Source of the DNA: Dimorphilus gyrociliatus
Taxonomy: Eukaryota > Annelida > Polychaeta > Dinophilidae
Reading direction: 5' to 3'
Length of the DNA: 64,000 nucleotides
NCBI GenBank assembly: GCA_904063045.1
Contig: CAJFCJ010000003.1
Span: forward strand, 2,280,504-2,344,503
Part shown: positions 60,343 through 64,000 of the stretch, piece by piece
How the letters are laid out: each line of letters starts with the position of its first letter
Position numbering within the stretch: position 1 is the first letter of the stretch
Position numbers and translations under genes: made by a program
The notes under the pieces: model-generated
The model's database searches: none
The model's input: only the letters and a program-made list of their open reading frames with translations
Told to the model about the DNA's origin: nothing

Positions 60343-61787
60343 TTATGAACTATCTATTTCACTAGTGTCAATCATCTCAAACTTTTCATAAGTAGGTTCC
60401 GTTGACTGTTTTCTGCATTTGACAAAACAATTCTTGACTACGTACACTAGATAAGCAACTGATGGTAAGAGCGACCCAAACACTGCATAAGATATTGGAA
60501 CGAGACTTGCAAGATCAGATTCCGGATGTTGGAAGGAAACGTTTAAAAGAAAAATACTCATTGCAACATTTTGGAATCCAGTTTCAACCGCAATTGTTAT
60601 GTTTTTATTTCTACCTTGTTTAAAGATTACTGCAATTAAAAATCCAAAACAGTAACCGCATGCCGATAAGACCAGACAAGAAGAGATCAACTTGAAATTT
60701 ATAAGTGGTATCATATACCAATTAGAGTAGAGTAAAACCGCAAAAAATACCGTGCCAGAGCTTATCATAAAAAGCTTCAGATACCGACCAACAATTGCTG
60801 AGAATTTAGGCAGGAATCTAGTCAAAAGCATTCCAATTATTACTGGTATTGTTAGAACTGCCAGTGACACAAATACATTTTTTATGGGTATTTGAATTTG
60901 TGTGTCTGCTAAAATTCTTGTTCCGAGAACATGAATCCACATCGGTGTCATCGCTACAATAATGTTTTATTATCTCCAATTAGAATACATTTTCAAAATA
61001 TTGTATAGCATCTTCAACTAACCAAGTGCTGCAAAAGTACTTACAGTACTCATAGTAATACTTAATTCGAGATCTGCGTCTAATAGGATAGCGAAGATAT
61101 TACTCCCACCACCTCCAGGTGCTGATCCAATCGTTAATAGTCCTATACCAAATAAAGGATTCAGATTCCAAATCTTTGCTATTATAAAAGAAAGCTAAAG
61201 AAAATTTAAAGAAAAATGTTATGATTCGAAAATGTCTGTAAATATTTACGAACCGGTGCCATTAATGCAAATTGACAAAAGAAGCCAATAGCAGGAGCAA
61301 TTGGTCTTTTAATAATATTCAATAGAAGCGATACGTTTAGCTTACAACCGAAACCTATGTTATTTGCCACTATTAACATTCCGAGAATAATTATAAACCC
61401 AATTTTTATCGAATTCCTATTCGATACAACTATTATCCTGTTATTTTCCATATTAATGGATAAATTCGTCTGATTAATTGTTTGAATAAAATCAAACTTA
61501 GTAATCCCAATAAACTCTCCTCTAAGATTTAACGTTGTCTCATTATCCAATTTTAATGTCGAATCATTCAAGTATGCCACGTTTCGATTTGTTGTTGATA
61601 TATTAATAAAACGATTTGTAAAGAATTCATCGTAATTATCGCATAATGTTAAATTAACAAAGAAATTTATATTGATACTTGAAGAATGTTTCAAGTTAAT
61701 TTCCTTTGGATCGGTATTAATTTCAATCTGACAAAGATCACTACAAACTAGTGCTAAATTAAATAGTAATACCAATAATTTGTACAT
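60343..61787 (-). CDS. SLC10 family transporter (SLC10A3/A5 type)
   Basis: Three exons (61787-61254, 61194-61023, 60953-60343) encode 438 residues. A signal peptide (LLVLLFNLALVCSD) and an extracellular N-terminal domain of about 120 residues, with many Asn-x-Ser/Thr sites, precede the membrane part. About nine hydrophobic helices follow, starting at SIKIGFIIILGMLIVANNIG. The signature GSAPGGGGSN in exon 2 is the sodium-binding crossover region of the family, and ETGFQNVAMSIFLL contains the conserved E-x-G-x-Q-N motif of the second crossover. A long glycosylated N-terminal domain is the hallmark of SLC10A3 (P3) and SLC10A5. Those members are orphan in substrate; bile acid transport should not be assumed. 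Confidence 0.92.
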
Positions 61788-63578
61788 TGTTCAGTTCATC
61801 GACAGATTTCAAATAATCAGTTAAAATAAAGAAAAAGAGGCTTATCTTTAAAGAAAGTAGGTCTACTTAACAAATTGAACGAAACAAGAGAATAATAGTA
61901 AAAACATGGCGCTTTATATTTATATAAATATGTATATTATATATATATATTACATATATCTACTGTATATATTTGTATTATGTTTACATATTTAATATTA
62001 TATACGAAATATGCACAGTAATTTCGTTCTTTTACTATTCTTCCTTTTGTTTAATTATGTTACACAATAGATTATATGCATTATTTATTTTATTATTCTC
62101 TATATATTGGCATTATAAATATGAGAAGTTTTTAGTTATTAGTTTCTATTATTATTTATTGATTAATGATAGTATTTCCATTCATCAATCATTTTACTAA
62201 GAAATGGTAGTGGTTTTATTATATAACCTTTAGAAAGTAGATTAAATATGAACTTATATTAATTTCCATTCATACTTCGTTTGTTTACAAAAAAAAACAA
62301 TAATAAAGATTTTCTAATTTGGATATTGATAGCAAAAAAAATCTGTGTTTGTAGCGATGCAAACTTGTCTTGAAAAGATTTTCGCTAATCTTGAAACCTC
62401 CCCAAATTTAGACGTACCCGGGTACCTCATCCGTTTTCTACTTTCCGGAGAATTTTAAATGACTTTACATTATCGCTCGTCGAACAATTTCCCACAAAAG
62501 ACCTAATGCTCATTGATAAGACATATAGAAGCTCCTTTTGGGTATGTATAGACCAAGTTATACACAATGCGATGTCATTAGACTAGTTTACATCCAAATA
62601 AGTGACAAAAACGAATAAAAAAGGGTTTTTCCTTGGACATACCCGAAAATCCATAGTTCCTGTGTAGTGAGAAATATATTACTGATTTGTTAAAATATAA
62701 GTCACGACCTTTATGTTGATTAATGCTGGTGGCTTGTTGACACTACGGTAAAAGTACAATCGTGCCCTGCATGACTAATAGGGCTCTTAGAAAAGAGTAA
62801 ATAATTTCTTAAAATGGTTCTCAAAATGGATAGTACAACTTATCAAAACTTTCCCATTGTATCAGCAGTAACAAAAGTTGTTTCTCCTAAAGAAAAGGTT
62901 TTTATTTTTGTTATTATAAGAAAGGAAAGAGATTTTGTATAGCTGAAACTATTATTCAGACGTTTACAATTCTGAACTACTTTATTTAAGACTGAAAAGT
63001 TTGAATTTCTCTCTTAATTATTAATGTGATGTTTACATTATTTATCGGTTTTCAGAATGATTGAGACAGGTAATAATTTGCTTACCTTAAGTACTAAATC
63101 CAAATAGAAGTATCCGTTATAATATTAATATGTTTGAAACAATATGAATGACGAATTATCACTTTATATATTGCTTAATACATATTAAATTTATAATTGT
63201 AGTTTCTTATCACTAGGAAAAAAAACAACAATATATTGAAAAAAGAGTTTATTATATCTAAAATATGACTCTTTCCATCAGTTTCCATATATCACTATCA
63301 TGGTATGACATTCTTAATTGACATGATATCAGAAACCTAAACACACTCGTGCTATACTATTTAATTAAGCATCAGACACGTTTTTTAGCATTTGCTATTT
63401 GTCGCTTTTTATCGTTGGCCTTTTGTACTTAATTTGCAGCCTCTTTATGGCTGATAAACGACATTTTGATATTACTAATCGGTTAACGAACACGAATGTT
63501 TTTTTTTTCTATTTATGAAAACTTGATCATTTACACCTGATTTGCTAGATATATTGAAAAAAACTAGATTTATTAATA
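61788..63578. other. Intergenic gap SLC10 / F-BAR
   Basis: 1.8 kb between divergent genes, A+T-rich. A 12-bp palindrome GTACCCGGGTAC lies near 62414. A short ORF from about 62815 (MVLKMDSTTY) ends at a possible donor and could be an alternative first exon of the F-BAR gene, but this is unsupported. Confidence 0.35.
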
Positions 63579-64000
63579 ATGACTTCCAATGCTACTGGAG
63601 TAAGTAAATTTGGATGCTATTTGAATTCTGAGAACAAAGAATATAGTTAAAATATTTCTTGTTATCTATTCTCACCATTCCTGAAATTGCTCTTTGCAGG
63701 GGGCTAATGGCTTCGATAATTTGAAGAATTATATGAAACAGAGTAATGATTTCATAAAAAATTTATCCGGTTTGCTCCAAGAAAGGTAGAGGTGATAAAT
63801 TTTTATCTATTTATTACAAATATTTCTTGTACAACTAACCAGGAGCGAAGCAGAATTAAATTTTTCAAAGAATTTATCAAAGATAAGCAAAAAACTAAGC
63901 CGTTATTGCTCAACCGAACTAACTATTTACGAGGCATGGGGTATGTCAGCTTCGGAGATGGAACAAGAAGCAGAAGCTCACAAGAATGTTTCAATTGCAA
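63579..64000 (+). CDS. F-BAR (FCH) domain protein, 5' part only
   Basis: Three exons are visible (63579-63599, 63700-63785, 63843 to the window end) and the gene continues beyond. After MTSNATG comes the first helix of an FCH/F-BAR domain: GFDNLKNYMKQSNDFIKNLS and LLQERSEAELNFSKNLSKI. Next come SRYCSTELTIYEAWGMSA and the conserved SEMEQEAEAHKNVS. F-BAR proteins bind and bend membranes and link them to actin. The pattern is closest to NOSTRIN- or GAS7-like members, but the C-terminal domains that would settle this are outside the window. Confidence 0.75.

Noticed and set aside
62815-62940. Possible exon MVLKMDSTTYQNFP ending at a GT.
   Set aside because: No acceptor-side partner can be proven and the peptide matches no known family; left as a possible alternative first exon.

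Overview
The window is nuclear DNA of an animal with a compact, strongly A+T-rich genome. The genes are split by canonical GT-AG introns, most of them 45-130 nt long. They are animal genes: tropomyosin, VPS26, ariadne RBR ligase, a DLK/LZK kinase, SIRT6, a selenocysteine thioredoxin reductase and an Ebony-type beta-alanyl-amine synthetase. The gene set and short introns suggest an invertebrate, perhaps a lophotrochozoan such as a small-genome annelid; the species is inference. All exon joins were worked out by hand from splice signals, reading phase and protein similarity. For every multi-exon model listed with a length, the exon lengths add up to a whole number of codons.

Layout. 0-12 kb: a USH1G/ANKS4B-like scaffold (+), SIRT6 (-), the mitochondrial factor MAIP1 (+) and ariadne-1 (-). 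12-21 kb: mitochondrial ribosomal protein mS22 (+), a 2.9-kb gap, and a MAP3K12/13 kinase of 13 coding exons (+). 21-30 kb, all on the minus strand: a DHRS11-like reductase, phosphomevalonate kinase, a very divergent DLC-type RhoGAP-START protein and a SEC14-GOLD protein. 31-40 kb: a small Ly6/three-finger protein (+), a 5.8-kb gene-poor stretch, and a single-exon multi-zinc-finger protein (+). 41-50 kb: Ebony-like NRPS (+), VPS26 (+) and thioredoxin reductase (-). 50-64 kb: tropomyosin (-) with two pairs of alternative exons and an unexplained ORF in an intron, a CUB-like/LDLa membrane protein (+), a small coiled-coil protein (-), a secreted PAN-type protein (+), an SLC10 transporter (-) and the 5' end of an F-BAR gene (+).

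Most genes are unrelated housekeeping or signalling genes packed in alternating orientation, and there is no sign of an operon or gene cluster. The most notable item is the thioredoxin reductase. Its frame reaches an in-frame TGA after the penultimate Cys and continues for one Ser codon to TAA. About 88 nt further on, the transcript can fold into a hairpin with every hallmark of a SECIS element. The predicted C-terminus is Cys-Sec-Ser rather than the usual Gly-Cys-Sec-Gly. Other points of note are the 134-nt and 118-nt twin exons of tropomyosin, a possible N-myristoylation signal on the Ebony-like enzyme, threefold repeated zinc-finger modules, and recurrent CTCF-like sites.
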